From Pseudovibrio axinellae (GTDB taxonomy: Bacteria > Pseudomonadota > Alphaproteobacteria > Rhizobiales > Stappiaceae): a stretch of 64,000 nt of DNA. Of the stretch, positions 28,795 to 38,958 are shown one piece after another. Both the position numbers and the translations under genes were made by a program. Every line of letters begins with the position of its first letter. The first letter of the stretch is position 1. The notes under the pieces were generated by a model that saw only the letters and a list, made by a program, of their open reading frames with translations, was not told the DNA's origin and searched no databases. The stretch is taken from NCBI RefSeq assembly GCF_900110875.1, contig NZ_FOFM01000002.1, forward strand, positions 558,001 through 622,000, given 5' to 3'.

Positions 28795-29763
28795 CTACAC
28801 GCGCAAGAAGATGTGTCCTGCAACAGCAAGATCCGCCAGAGCGGTTCCTGTTGACTTAAACAGCGTAATTTGCTCGTAAAAGCGTCGCCCTGCGCGGTCT
28901 CCCTGGCACAACTCCACCAGATCGGACGCGATGTCCCGTAGGCTTAAAACACCATCTGTAAGCGGGACCCTGAGGTCGCCAGCAGCTGTCGGTGTCCTCT
29001 CATAATCATCAAGAAACAGCCGGGCCTGCGTCATCACGCCATTGTCGCACTCGCGGTGATCGGGATGTGTTGAACCCACCAAATCAAGATGCGTGCCTTC
29101 TTGAAGCCATTCGCCATTAATGAGTGGCTTCTTTGTGCTGGTTGCACAGCACACGATGTCAGCGCCTCTCACAGCACCGCCCAAGTCCGATGTGGTGGAA
29201 ACGGTAAAGGGCTGGCCCTGCATCTGTTCCGCCATCTTTTGTGCAGCGGCCGGGCTTCTGTTCCATACCAAAACCTCTTTGATAGGGCGTACAGCTGCAT
29301 GTGCTTCAATCAGATAGGGCGCAAGATTTCCAGCGCCGACCATGAGCAAGCGGGAGGAATCTTCTCGTGAAAGGTAGGAGGATGCCAGCGCTGACGTTGC
29401 CGCCGCACGCCAGTTAACGAGTGCTTTGCCGTCTAAGAGAGCCAGAGGCGTCCCAGTTTTGCCGGATTGAAGCAGGTACACACCCGCAACGCTTGGAGGG
29501 TGATGTTCCTCTGAGGACGGCAGAGAGCTTTCGATGCGCGTGCCGATAAACCCGCGTTCAATTGTATTTTGGCTAGCAAAATCATGCCAAGCCGAAGATA
29601 CAGTCAGTTCCCCCTGATCGAAACCATGCGGGCGCGCAATATTCTGCGTGTGTGAACGTCCAGTGACGACGCCAACACGGAAGGCACGCCGCAATGTCTC
29701 AAGGAGGTCGCGAAAGTTCATCACGGCCTCAATCTCCTGAGCAGTGATGATCCGCATTCGCAT
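28795..29763 (-). CDS. Ornithine cyclodeaminase / mu-crystallin family protein
   Basis: The 322-residue protein has the family pattern: LLETLRRAF near the N-terminus, KALVNWRAAATSALASSYL, the NAD-binding LLMVGAGNLAPYLIEAH, and LVGSTHPDHRECD. Members include ornithine cyclodeaminase, alanine dehydrogenase and ketimine reductase, so the substrate is open. The ATG at 29763 sits too near GGGGG; the second ATG at 29757 may be used. It lies upstream of the phosphatase gene with 98 bases between them. Confidence 0.82.
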   Translation of the reverse strand: MRMRIITAQEIEAVMNFRDLLETLRRAFRVGVVTGRSHTQNIARPHGFDQGELTVSSAWHDFASQNTIERGFIGTRIESSLPSSEEHHPPSVAGVYLLQSGKTGTPLALLDGKALVNWRAAATSALASSYLSREDSSRLLMVGAGNLAPYLIEAHAAVRPIKEVLVWNRSPAAAQKMAEQMQGQPFTVSTTSDLGGAVRGADIVCCATSTKKPLINGEWLQEGTHLDLVGSTHPDHRECDNGVMTQARLFLDDYERTPTAAGDLRVPLTDGVLSLRDIASDLVELCQGDRAGRRFYEQITLFKSTGTALADLAVAGHIFLRV

Positions 29764-29805
29764 CCCCCGTATCGAGAAACATTCAGGGCAGACTATTTAA
29801 AGCGC

Positions 29806-30156
29806 TTAGGCTGCTTTCTTATGGTCTGGAGATGGCAGCCCGGGCGCTATGTCACCTTGTGCTACCTTCCGCAGAGCATCAGCCTCGTGTTTCAGCTCGT
29901 TTGCTTCTCGTCGTTGAGAACGAGCTTCCTTGCGAAACCGCCCTTGCCGCATCCAAGTCGCAACCCCGCCAAGCAGGACGCCCAGTCCAAGCGTGCCGAA
30001 CAACAACCAGAACACCGGTATGTTGAACGTCAACATGGGGTCCTCTGGATTGAAGGGGTTCAGCGAAATCAGCGTGGTATGCCGGTTCGCAACCGCAAGT
30101 ACAACAAGTAGAGCTGCTATAGGTACAAGCAGCAGGTTTCGAAGAAAACGAGCCAA
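29806..30156 (-). CDS. lapA: LapA family membrane protein (DUF1049)
   Basis: The 116-residue protein has two membrane helices (about 5-23 and 47-67), the NPF-type loop ISLNPFNPEDP and a basic coiled C-terminus, as in LapA/YciS. In E. coli LapA with LapB controls LpxC turnover and so lipopolysaccharide synthesis. The start is TTG at 30156 with a TGGAG site seven bases before it. It follows ihfB by 15 bases, a common alphaproteobacterial order. Confidence 0.82.
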   Translation of the reverse strand: MARFLRNLLLVPIAALLVVLAVANRHTTLISLNPFNPEDPMLTFNIPVFWLLFGTLGLGVLLGGVATWMRQGRFRKEARSQRREANELKHEADALRKVAQGDIAPGLPSPDHKKAA

Positions 30157-30171
30157 TTTTTTACTCCAGGA

Positions 30172-30471
30172 TCAATCTTCGCCGTGATCCATACCGTCGT
30201 TCAGCCGCTCACGCATTTCCTTACCGGTTTTGAAAAACGGTACGAACTTTTCGCCAACTTCAACTTTCTGGCCAGTTCTTGGATTGCGCCCAACGCGCGC
30301 TGGTCGGTTCTTCACAGAGAACGCGCCAAAGCCACGTAGCTCGACGCGGTCACCGCGCATCAGCGCTTCTGTAACTTCGTCAAGGATAGCGTTTACGATA
30401 TTTTCTACATCGCGTTGATAGAGATGCGGATTACGCTCCGCGATAGTTTGAACCAATTCCGATTTAATCAT
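30172..30471 (-). CDS. ihfB: Integration host factor subunit beta
   Basis: The 99-residue protein matches IHF-beta: [23 protein letters not shown] at the start, then [27 protein letters not shown] across the DNA-binding arm, with Pro at the arm tip. IHF bends DNA and aids sigma-54 promoters (rpoN is in this window), recombination and replication. The ATG at 30471 overlaps the end of sppA by eight bases, so translation is coupled. Confidence 0.95.
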   Translation of the reverse strand: MIKSELVQTIAERNPHLYQRDVENIVNAILDEVTEALMRGDRVELRGFGAFSVKNRPARVGRNPRTGQKVEVGEKFVPFFKTGKEMRERLNDGMDHGED

Positions 30472-31471
30472 GCTTTGCCCCCCCAAGTGCTGAGACTGTT
30501 GCCGCATCTGGAGCCTGCCAAACAGACACGAGACCGTCAAGCGGTAGGCTTGATTCTACGACACTTTTTGCTGTTTTAAGAAGTGAGTGAAGCAAGTTTT
30601 CGTTCTCACTACCCAAATAACCTAATAAATTTGCAGGGAACGGGAGTATCCGTTCTTCTGATTCTGGCTTCCAGTCTATAACTTCTAAATCACTGGAGAG
30701 CCCTTTTTCTTCAACGAGCCAAGAAAGAGCAGCCTCTTCGCCGCCAATTTTATCGACCAAGCCAAGAGTTTTAGCCTGATGCCCTGTGTAAACCTGACCG
30801 TTGGCAAGCTGAATCGCACGCTCTTTTGAAAGTCCGCGACGTTCCGCAACCAGCCCGACAAACCACATATAGGAATCGTCGATCAGGTCTTGTAGAGCTT
30901 CCTTCACTTCAGGTGTTGCTGGCTCATAGAAGTTAGGTTCGGCCTTCAATGGCGCGCTTTTGATAGCAGCCATCTCAACGCCGATTTTATCGAGCAACCC
31001 TTTCGCATTCCCGTATTGGAACAGGACGCCGATAGAGCCGGTCAAAGAGGTGTATTGTGCAACCAAGTGGTCACTGGCGATTGCTGAAAGATAAGCCGCA
31101 GAGGCTCCCAAAGTGGTGATAGAAGCCGTCACAGGCTTTTTCTCAGCAATTTTGCGCAGTGCGTTGTAAAGCGCTTCACCACCGGATGTTGTTCCGCCTG
31201 GAGAATTAACGGAAACAATGACGCCTTCAACGGAATCGTCATCGGCAATAGCTTCAAGCATTTTCAACTGGCGGCGATTATAGGTGATTGGACCGCTGAT
31301 TTCGATGCGAGCGATGTGGTTTTCAGAGCGGCCAAGCTCCCCAAAACCCGTCGCCTCTGCGCCGCCCCACAAGAGCAGTGCTGCTAGCGCTATAAAACTA
31401 ATAACACGCCAAAACGAAACTTTGCGTCTCAGGCGTCTGCGATCAATAAGAACGTCACTGTCTAGACTCAT
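30464..31471 (-). CDS. sppA: Signal peptide peptidase SppA
   Basis: The 335-residue protein has one N-terminal membrane anchor ([16 protein letters not shown]), then a ClpP-fold serine protease domain with [19 protein letters not shown], the nucleophile region [18 protein letters not shown], and the likely catalytic Lys in [12 protein letters not shown]. It is the short, single-domain form. It degrades cleaved signal peptides in the inner membrane. ATG at 31471 follows GGGAAG; a start further upstream at 31516 lacks support. Followed by ihfB and lapA in one operon. Confidence 0.93.
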   Translation of the reverse strand: MSLDSDVLIDRRRLRRKVSFWRVISFIALAALLLWGGAEATGFGELGRSENHIARIEISGPITYNRRQLKMLEAIADDDSVEGVIVSVNSPGGTTSGGEALYNALRKIAEKKPVTASITTLGASAAYLSAIASDHLVAQYTSLTGSIGVLFQYGNAKGLLDKIGVEMAAIKSAPLKAEPNFYEPATPEVKEALQDLIDDSYMWFVGLVAERRGLSKERAIQLANGQVYTGHQAKTLGLVDKIGGEEAALSWLVEEKGLSSDLEVIDWKPESEERILPFPANLLGYLGSENENLLHSLLKTAKSVVESSLPLDGLVSVWQAPDAATVSALGGAKHD

Positions 31472-31694
31472 GGGGTCTTCCCGGTCAAACTCATTTAAGC
31501 GACTATAGGGAAACAATACCTAAGCTTTTGAATAAGCCAAGTGTTCTTTCACTGCAGGCGGTAAAAACACGTCCATAATTTAAGCTTTGTCACTGCCAAA
31601 CAGTTAATTTTGGGAAGAGTGGTCGCTTAATTCTCCGACATCCTTGGTTGTAACCCTAATAGACTAAATTACCAGAGAAAATGGTGATATGGCA

Positions 31695-32006
31695 TTATTT
31701 TCCGCTTTCTGCGGCGCCCATCAGGTTTTCTTCGTGTGAAATCGCGCTTTCCATCAAATGTCGCCACATTGTCTCATAGGTTTGGGCGTTGAGGCCATTC
31801 TCACGTGCATGGTTCTTCACGTTACTGGCGACTTCCTCAACCCGGCTTTCAATACGAGCTTCTAGGCCAATTGGTTTTTTGATCTCAGCGGCACGCGTGA
31901 TGTAAGTCCACCGTTCTGCGAAAAGGGAGATGAGCTCGTTGTCCAGCCGATCAATTTCTGCTCGGACCTGAGCCATGTTTTGACATTCACTAGCAGAGTT
32001 TTTCAT
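31695..32006 (-). CDS. Chorismate mutase, AroQ type
   Basis: The 103-residue all-helical protein has the AroQ features: VRAEIDRLDNELISLFAERW with catalytic Arg, then YITRAAEIKKP with the Lys of the active site, and MWRHLMESAISHEE near the end. It converts chorismate to prephenate for Phe and Tyr. ATG at 32006 has no ribosome site; a second ATG at 31976 is possible. The gene stands behind an unusual structured leader. Confidence 0.85.
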   Translation of the reverse strand: MKNSASECQNMAQVRAEIDRLDNELISLFAERWTYITRAAEIKKPIGLEARIESRVEEVASNVKNHARENGLNAQTYETMWRHLMESAISHEENLMGAAESGK

Positions 32007-32114
32007 TATCTATTTGCTGCCTATTGGATTGAAGGAACCGGCTTGATAATGCCGACCTAGATAGGTCTTACCCGAATTAAATGGCATGTCGCAACAAGCA
32101 TATGATTGTCGCAT

Positions 32115-32165
32115 AAAAAATCCGTTCCGTTCATCAGGAGGTGGGGGGAGCTGAGAACGGAACGG
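32115..32165 (-). terminator. Intrinsic terminator with C-rich loop in the chorismate mutase leader
   Basis: On the minus strand an 11-pair perfect stem CCGTTCCGTTC / GAACGGAACGG is followed by GATTTTTT... (A then six T). The 22-base loop contains CTCCCCCCACCTCC, complementary to Shine-Dalgarno sequences. It ends about 109 bases before the chorismate mutase start on the same strand, so it acts either as an attenuator or as the 3' end of a separate small RNA. Confidence 0.8.
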
Positions 32166-32256
32166 GATCTGTTCGGCCATGGGGCCAGTTGGACTTTTCG
32201 TCTTTTTTGGGCCACTGTTTAATCGGTTGCTCTGAACACCGACATATTCAGTGATC

Positions 32257-32352
32257 TTAATTTTTGACGCGAGAACTAGGGGCATAGCTCATCGCGTGCT
32301 GTTGGAAACCCAAAGCCGATTGCTGCAAGGACGGCATAAAACGGGCTTCCAT
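32257..32352 (-). CDS. Possible 31-codon leader ORF
   Basis: From ATG at 32352 the minus strand reads MEARFMPSLQQSALGFQQ and HAMSYAPSSRVKN before a stop. The ATG directly follows the 3' arm of a hairpin whose AGGG could be its ribosome site. Its length is below usual gene-finding limits. It contains two Phe and one Tyr but no run of them. A role as leader peptide is inference. Confidence 0.4.
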   Translation of the reverse strand: MEARFMPSLQQSALGFQQHAMSYAPSSRVKN

Positions 32353-32386
32353 ATACCCTGCGGTTTCGGGCGGACCGCTAGGGTAT
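32353..32386 (-). promoter_or_regulatory. Hairpin covering the leader ORF start region
   Basis: ATACCCT plus AGCGGT on the minus strand pair with ACCGC plus AGGGTAT (12 pairs, one bulged base), and the ATG of the 31-codon ORF follows immediately. AGGG, the only Shine-Dalgarno-like piece, is inside the stem. This could mask translation. Confidence 0.55.
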
Positions 32387-32399
32387 TACGAGGTCTTAA

Positions 32400-32756
32400 A
32401 AAATGCTGGACCTTCTTATGAGTAACGGGTTCAGTCAGTTTCCAAGACACACAACACAAAAGAGTTTGAGAACATTAGAAGCTCTCTTGCTCTATCTGTA
32501 AGGTAATATATAGATGTTACTTGAAGATAAATAGAAATCACAAATAGAAAATCTATAATACCGACTCAATCTTGGGTGGTGTATAGCAAGTTAAAAGTTG
32601 ATATTAAAATCGTGGTGCAATTTACTATTGATTATATTTTATGTTTATTTTGATTAATGTGAATTTATGTTCAGATTAATTAAAATGAAGGCAGTATGAA
32701 TGGAAAAATTTGAGGTGATTGCTTTCTCGCCGCCGCAAAATGCGCGAGTCAGGCGT
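32400..32756. other. AT-rich gene-free stretch
   Basis: No gene is supported. The part 32480-32710 is strikingly AT-rich compared with the rest of the window (for example TTGATTATATTTTATGTTTATTTTGATT near 32631-32656, given in part). It could hold promoters for the leftward chorismate mutase transcript or be a relic of transferred DNA. Confidence 0.4.
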
Positions 32757-32780
32757 TAAAAAAGGGGCGTTGCCGCCCCT
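32757..32780 (-). terminator. Intrinsic terminator after the SDR gene
   Basis: On the minus strand AGGGGCG / CGCCCCT with a short loop is followed by six T. It lies about 92 bases after the SDR stop codon. Confidence 0.8.
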
Positions 32781-32871
32781 CATGCTTTTTGGGTCTTAAG
32801 GCTTGCGAGCTTAATTGCAAGTAAGCCTTGGTCTGCAATTTGCAAAGCAGACTTCGATAGAATTGACCAAC

Positions 32872-33576
32872 CTAAATTGAGCGCGTGATGCCGCCATCGA
32901 TGCGAATATTTTGCCCTGTCATATAGCTGGAAGTGTCGCCAGCAAGGAAAGCAATCAGGCCGGCAACTTCCTGGGAGGTTCCGTAGCGCCCCATTGGAAT
33001 GCGATTCAACCGATCCTCTTTCTCAGGCAAGCTGTCGATAAACCCGGGAAGGACGTTGTTCATACGGATCTGAGAGGCAGCGTACTTGTCGGCAAACAGT
33101 TTCGTAAAAGCGGCCAGCCCAGCTCTGAACACGCCTGACGTAGGAAATAGCGCTTCAGGCTCAAACAGGGCGTAGGTCGAAATGTTGACAAAGCTGCCTT
33201 TCCCTTGCTTTTCCATAATTGGCGTAACAAGGCGGACGATGCGTATGACATTCATCAGATAATAATCCATGCCCGTCGTCCAGTCTTCGTCCGTCAGCTC
33301 AAGGATAGGGCCTTTGGGGCCATGGCCAGCGCTGCTAATAACCGCATCAATTCGGCCCCACTTCGCCATCGCTGCATCAACAAGGCGCTTTAGGCCTTCT
33401 GTTTCAAGGTTTGAGCCAGTCACACCCAGTCCGCCCAGCTCTTCAGCGAGCTTTTCGCCTTTGCCTGAGGAGGAAAGAATAGCAACCTTATACCCGTCTT
33501 CAGCGAGCTTGCGTGCTGCTGCTGCACCCATTCCACTACCGCCTGCAACAATAAGGGCAACTTTCAATTCACTCAT
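32872..33576 (-). CDS. SDR family protein with altered catalytic residues
   Basis: The 234-residue protein has the SDR fold: cofactor loop GGSGMGAAAARKLAEDG, SSAGHGPKG in place of NNAG, GSFVNISTYALF with the catalytic-type Ser, and the C-terminal YMTGQNIRIDGGITRSI. The usual YxxxK is not visible: where YSASKAAL is expected the sequence reads FPTSGVFRAGLAAFTK. The protein may therefore not be a standard dehydrogenase. ATG at 33576 follows AGGAG. It stands alone, with a palindrome 57 bases upstream. Confidence 0.8.
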   Translation of the reverse strand: MSELKVALIVAGGSGMGAAAARKLAEDGYKVAILSSSGKGEKLAEELGGLGVTGSNLETEGLKRLVDAAMAKWGRIDAVISSAGHGPKGPILELTDEDWTTGMDYYLMNVIRIVRLVTPIMEKQGKGSFVNISTYALFEPEALFPTSGVFRAGLAAFTKLFADKYAASQIRMNNVLPGFIDSLPEKEDRLNRIPMGRYGTSQEVAGLIAFLAGDTSSYMTGQNIRIDGGITRSI

Positions 33577-33632
33577 AAAACTCTCCTGAATCAACTCAAA
33601 CCTATGGGCCCTAGGTGAATGTGGGCGAATTC

Positions 33633-33650
33633 AATAATCAAGTGATTATT
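33633..33650. promoter_or_regulatory. 18-bp palindrome upstream of the SDR gene
   Basis: AATAATCA-AG-TGATTATT has perfect eight-base arms. Its distance from the SDR start codon (57 bases) and its form suggest a repressor operator. No regulator gene lies beside it. Confidence 0.5.
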
Positions 33651-33826
33651 TCTCCTCCCGCTTAAGTGAGTGGATACGCAACGGCAGTGCCGTCTTTTTG
33701 AGCGTTTGAACGCCGCAGTGTTATCGGCGTCGGCCTATCATGCCAACGTTTCTTAGGAGCATGGAGAGTGGTGGCAGTTGGCTGGGTGATGCGTGAGGAG
33801 AAGGGACAAACATGAACCTGCATTAC

Positions 33827-33858
33827 AAAAAAAAAGCCCGGTCAGATGACCGGGCTTT
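33827..33858 (-). terminator. Intrinsic terminator of rpsA
   Basis: On the minus strand AGCCCGGTCA / TGACCGGGCT with a two-base centre is followed by nine T, 24 bases after the rpsA stop. Confidence 0.92.
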
Positions 33859-33881
33859 CTGAAAAGATCTAAAAGAAGATC

Positions 33882-35576
33882 TTATTCGTCGTCGGACTGC
33901 TTCTTCATAGCTGCAGCGAGGATGTCGCCGAGTGAAGAGGAAGCGTCGGAAGAACCGTACTGTGCAACCGCTTCTTTTTCTTCAGCGATTTCCAGTGCCT
34001 TGATGGATACACCAACACGGCGGGTCTTCTTATCGAACTGTGTGATACGAGCTTCGATAGTGTCACCAACGTTGAAGCGTGTAGGATCTTGCTCACCGCG
34101 TTCACGGGACAAGTCAGCGCGACGGATGAATGCAGAGAGGTCACCATCAACGATTTTCACGTCGAGGCCAGCTTCTTTGATCTCAGTCACTTCACACTTA
34201 ACGATCGCACCCTTACGAACATCGCCAGCAGCTTCAAATGGATCTGCATCCAACTGCTTGATGCCCAGAGAGATACGCTCTTTGTCAACGTCTACATCAA
34301 GAACAACAGCCTTAACGACGTCGCCCTTCTTGTATTCTTCGATGACCTGCTCGCCTGGACGGTTCCAGTCCAGATCGGACAGGTGAACCATGCCGTCAAC
34401 ATCGCCTTCAAGACCGATGAACAGACCGAATTCGGTTTTGTTCTTAACTTCACCTTCAACGGTTTCGTTAATTGGGTACTGCTGTGCGAATGCTTCCCAT
34501 GGGTTCTGCAGAGTCTGCTTGAGGCCCAGGGAGATACGGCGCTTAGAAGCGTCCACTTCCAGGATAACCACTTCAACTTCCTGAGAAGTAGAAACGATCT
34601 TACCTGGGTGTACGTTCTTTTTGGTCCAGGACATTTCGGAAACGTGAATCAGGCCTTCGATGCCTGGCTCAAGTTCAACGAATGCACCGTAGTCAGTGAT
34701 GTTGGTTACACGACCGGAGAACTTGGAATCCAGTGGGTATTTAGCTTCAATGCCATCCCACGGATCGGTTTCCAGCTGCTTCATGCCGAGGCTGATGCGG
34801 TGTGTTTCCTGGTTCACGCGAACGATCTGAACCTTAACGGTTTCACCGATTGTCAGCACTTCACTTGGGTGGTTGATGCGGCGCCATGCAATGTCAGTAA
34901 CATGCAGCAGGCCGTCAATGCCACCAAGGTCAACGAATGCACCGTAGTCAGTGATGTTCTTAACAACACCCTCAACGGTCTGACCTTCTTCCAGGCTCTG
35001 AACGAGTTCAGAACGCTGTTCAGCGCGTGTTTCTTCCAGAACGGTACGACGGGAAACAACGATGTTACCACGGCGCTTGTCCATTTTCAGGATCTGGAAA
35101 GGCTGTGGAGTGTGCATCAAAGGAGTAACGTCGCGTACTGGACGGATGTCAACCTGGGAGCGTGGCAGGAAGGCTACAGCGCCATCCAGATCAACGGTGA
35201 AGCCACCTTTAACCTGGTTGAAGATCTGACCTGTAACTTTTTCACCAGCTTCGAAAGCAACTTCAAGGCGAACCCAGCTTTCTTCACGGCGTGCTTTGTC
35301 ACGAGACAGAACAGCTTCACCAACAGCGTTTTCAACACGCTCAAGGTAAACTTCTACTTCGTCGCCAACAGCCATTTCGGCGTCACGACCTTTAACGCCG
35401 AATTCCTTCAAAGGAACGCGACCTTCAACCTTAAGACCTACGTCGATTACAGCGAGGTCTTTTTCGATAGCAACAACGGTGCCTTTTACAACGGTGCCTT
35501 CGTAAAGGTCGGAAGTCGCAAAAGATTCTTCCAACAGAGCTGCGAAATCTTCAGCAGCAAAGTTCTGATTTTCCAT
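33882..35576 (-). CDS. rpsA: 30S ribosomal protein S1
   Basis: The 564-residue protein carries six S1 RNA-binding repeats; clear ones are GTVVKGTVVAIEKDLAVIDVG, GVVKNITDYGAFVDLGGIDGLLHVTDI, GRVTNITDYGAFVELEPGIEGLIHVSEM and GEVKNKTEFGLFIGLEGDVDGMVHLSDL (each given in part). S1 binds mRNA leaders and starts translation. ATG at 35576 follows CAGGAG; upstream in-frame codons up to 35639 are unlikely. It follows cmk, as in most Proteobacteria, but is separated from it by a terminator. Confidence 0.96.
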   Translation of the reverse strand: MENQNFAAEDFAALLEESFATSDLYEGTVVKGTVVAIEKDLAVIDVGLKVEGRVPLKEFGVKGRDAEMAVGDEVEVYLERVENAVGEAVLSRDKARREESWVRLEVAFEAGEKVTGQIFNQVKGGFTVDLDGAVAFLPRSQVDIRPVRDVTPLMHTPQPFQILKMDKRRGNIVVSRRTVLEETRAEQRSELVQSLEEGQTVEGVVKNITDYGAFVDLGGIDGLLHVTDIAWRRINHPSEVLTIGETVKVQIVRVNQETHRISLGMKQLETDPWDGIEAKYPLDSKFSGRVTNITDYGAFVELEPGIEGLIHVSEMSWTKKNVHPGKIVSTSQEVEVVILEVDASKRRISLGLKQTLQNPWEAFAQQYPINETVEGEVKNKTEFGLFIGLEGDVDGMVHLSDLDWNRPGEQVIEEYKKGDVVKAVVLDVDVDKERISLGIKQLDADPFEAAGDVRKGAIVKCEVTEIKEAGLDVKIVDGDLSAFIRRADLSRERGEQDPTRFNVGDTIEARITQFDKKTRRVGVSIKALEIAEEKEAVAQYGSSDASSSLGDILAAAMKKQSDDE

Positions 35577-35663
35577 GAAATCTCCTGGTGCCATAAGAAT
35601 GGCGTTCGCCGGCGGGTTTGTGTTAACACTAAAGGACAAGCACTCCCGGTTCCCAACTCGCGT

Positions 35664-35691
35664 TGAAAAACAACCACTTACAAGTAAGTGG
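35664..35691 (-). terminator. Intrinsic terminator after cmk
   Basis: The perfect palindrome CCACTTAC-TT-GTAAGTGG (minus strand) is followed by TTGTTTTTC. It lies 80 bases after the cmk stop and about 90 bases before the rpsA start, so rpsA should have its own promoter downstream of it or depend on read-through. Confidence 0.75.
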
Positions 35692-35771
35692 GCCGGCGAA
35701 AGCGGTCACACTTGTCCAAATTTGGTATCGTTACAGTTGCTTAAAGCAACAAACGCGAACTTCAGAAACAG

Positions 35772-37822
<2,051 letters not shown>

Positions 37823-37900
37823 TCACCCTAGGGCGCATTGAACTATTGCGAAATTTTGGCAGTGAATGTACGACTTCGGGTAGATTTCTAAGATTTATCT

Positions 37901-37938
37901 TTGACATGACGGCCAACCTGAGGCTAAGGGGGCCGTCA
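37901..37938 (+). promoter_or_regulatory. Promoter-like site with inverted repeat
   Basis: TTGACA at 37901 and CTAAGG at 37924 are 17 bases apart, upstream of the FYDLN gene. TGACGGCC (37907-37914) and GGCCGTCA (37931-37938) form an inverted repeat across the -10 region. The -10 match is weak, so the call is tentative. Confidence 0.35.
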
Positions 37939-37964
37939 ACGAGATACAAACAAAGGTGAGAACC

Positions 37965-38342
37965 GTGGCAAGACCGGAACTCGGAACCAAGCGCTTGTGC
38001 GCGGCGTGTGGTGCTAAATACTACGACCTGAACCGTAACCCAATCACCTGCCCTAAGTGCGGTGATATGTTAGATCTGGGTATGGCGGCAAAAACTGCTA
38101 AGGCTGTAAAAGCTGTTCAGAAAGAAGAAGCTAAGGAAGCATTGGTCAAAGACGATGCGGAAATGGTGTCTTTGGAAGAAGCTGACAAAGAAGCTAGCGG
38201 TGAAGACATCCCTGACCTGGACGACGACGGTATCAGTGATGATATCGGCGGTGATGACTCCGATGTTTTCCTCGATGAAGAGGACGACGAAGAGACTTCA
38301 GTTCCGGGTATCGTCGTGAGCCACAACGACAGCGAAGGCTAA
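37965..38342 (+). CDS. TIGR02300 / FYDLN acid domain protein
   Basis: The 125-residue protein begins ARPELGTKRLCAACGAKYYDLNRNP, here given in part, followed by CPKCGDML: two CxxC pairs forming a zinc ribbon. The rest is very acidic (DDDGISDDIGGDDSD). This layout defines the TIGR02300 family, restricted to Alphaproteobacteria; its function is not known. GTG at 37965 follows AAAGGTGAG. Confidence 0.9.
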   Translation: MARPELGTKRLCAACGAKYYDLNRNPITCPKCGDMLDLGMAAKTAKAVKAVQKEEAKEALVKDDAEMVSLEEADKEASGEDIPDLDDDGISDDIGGDDSDVFLDEEDDEETSVPGIVVSHNDSEG

Positions 38343-38474
38343 AGTTTCCACAGCTTGTGAAACAGCGAGCTGTGAAGAGAGTATTCTCTTGAAATATGGA
38401 GGCGGTCCATCTATGTTCCGCCTCCATTAGCACTGAAACTTCATCGAAGTATCCGTGTTTAAAGAAGAAAATAT

Positions 38475-38550
38475 GGGGCCTTAGCTCAGCTGGGAGAGCG
38501 CTTCGCTGGCAGCGAAGAGGTCAGGAGTTCGATCCTCCTAGGCTCCACCA
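38475..38550 (+). tRNA. tRNA-Ala (GGC), copy 1
   Basis: The 76-base gene folds as a cloverleaf with acceptor GGGGCCT / AGGCTCC region, D arm TAGCTCAGCTGGGAGAGC, anticodon stem CTTCG / CGAAG with loop CTGGCAG, and T arm GGAGTTCGATCCTCC. The anticodon is GGC. CCA is encoded. Minor acceptor pairing G-U is present. Confidence 0.96.
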
Positions 38551-38632
38551 AATACACTCTGCAAAGAATGTTTTGGATTTCTTGATGTTACGCAGCAGGA
38601 CGACCCAAGTCCGTTTGAACGCTGCATGGTAT

Positions 38633-38708
38633 GGGGCCTTAGCTCAGCTGGGAGAGCGCTTCGCTGGCAGCGAAGAGGTCAGGAGTTCGATCCTCCTAGG
38701 CTCCACCA
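38633..38708 (+). tRNA. tRNA-Ala (GGC), copy 2
   Basis: This copy is identical over all 76 bases to the tRNA-Ala at 38475, with encoded CCA and anticodon GGC. The spacer between the copies is 82 bases, and both are preceded by TATG. They are probably one transcript and arose by tandem duplication. Confidence 0.96.
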
Positions 38709-38958
38709 AAATCATTCTACTAAGAATGTCTTTCTCCACTTTCCAAATCCTCATATTAGCCGATCAAGACGTCTTTTTATCGTAAGACGTTCGCTTCCTA
38801 GCATCGCCATTTGCAGTTTTCAGGCGCCCCTCGGTTTTAAAAACGGCTCTCCAAGGGCAGGTCTTCTAAGCAATTATTAATGACTGATCGGGGAGTATGA
38901 TGGCTATGCACTTACTCCTGAAAATCACTAGCTTCTTTCAGGGAAACTGAGGAATAGC

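Noticed and set aside
32010-32285. 91-codon ORF upstream of the chorismate mutase gene
   Set aside because: It runs through the terminator hairpin, is rich in Pro and Ser without motif, and the terminator would end its mRNA inside the frame.
34089-35666. 525-codon ORF on the plus strand opposite rpsA
   Set aside because: It is the antisense shadow of rpsA. The composition (many Asn, Phe, Val) mirrors the Glu/Val/Lys-rich rpsA repeats, and it has no ribosome site or known motif.
38396-38880. ORFs of 129 and 84 codons across the tRNA-Ala genes
   Set aside because: They translate the tRNA genes; the repeated peptide WGLSSAGRALRWQRRGQEFD comes from tRNA sequence.
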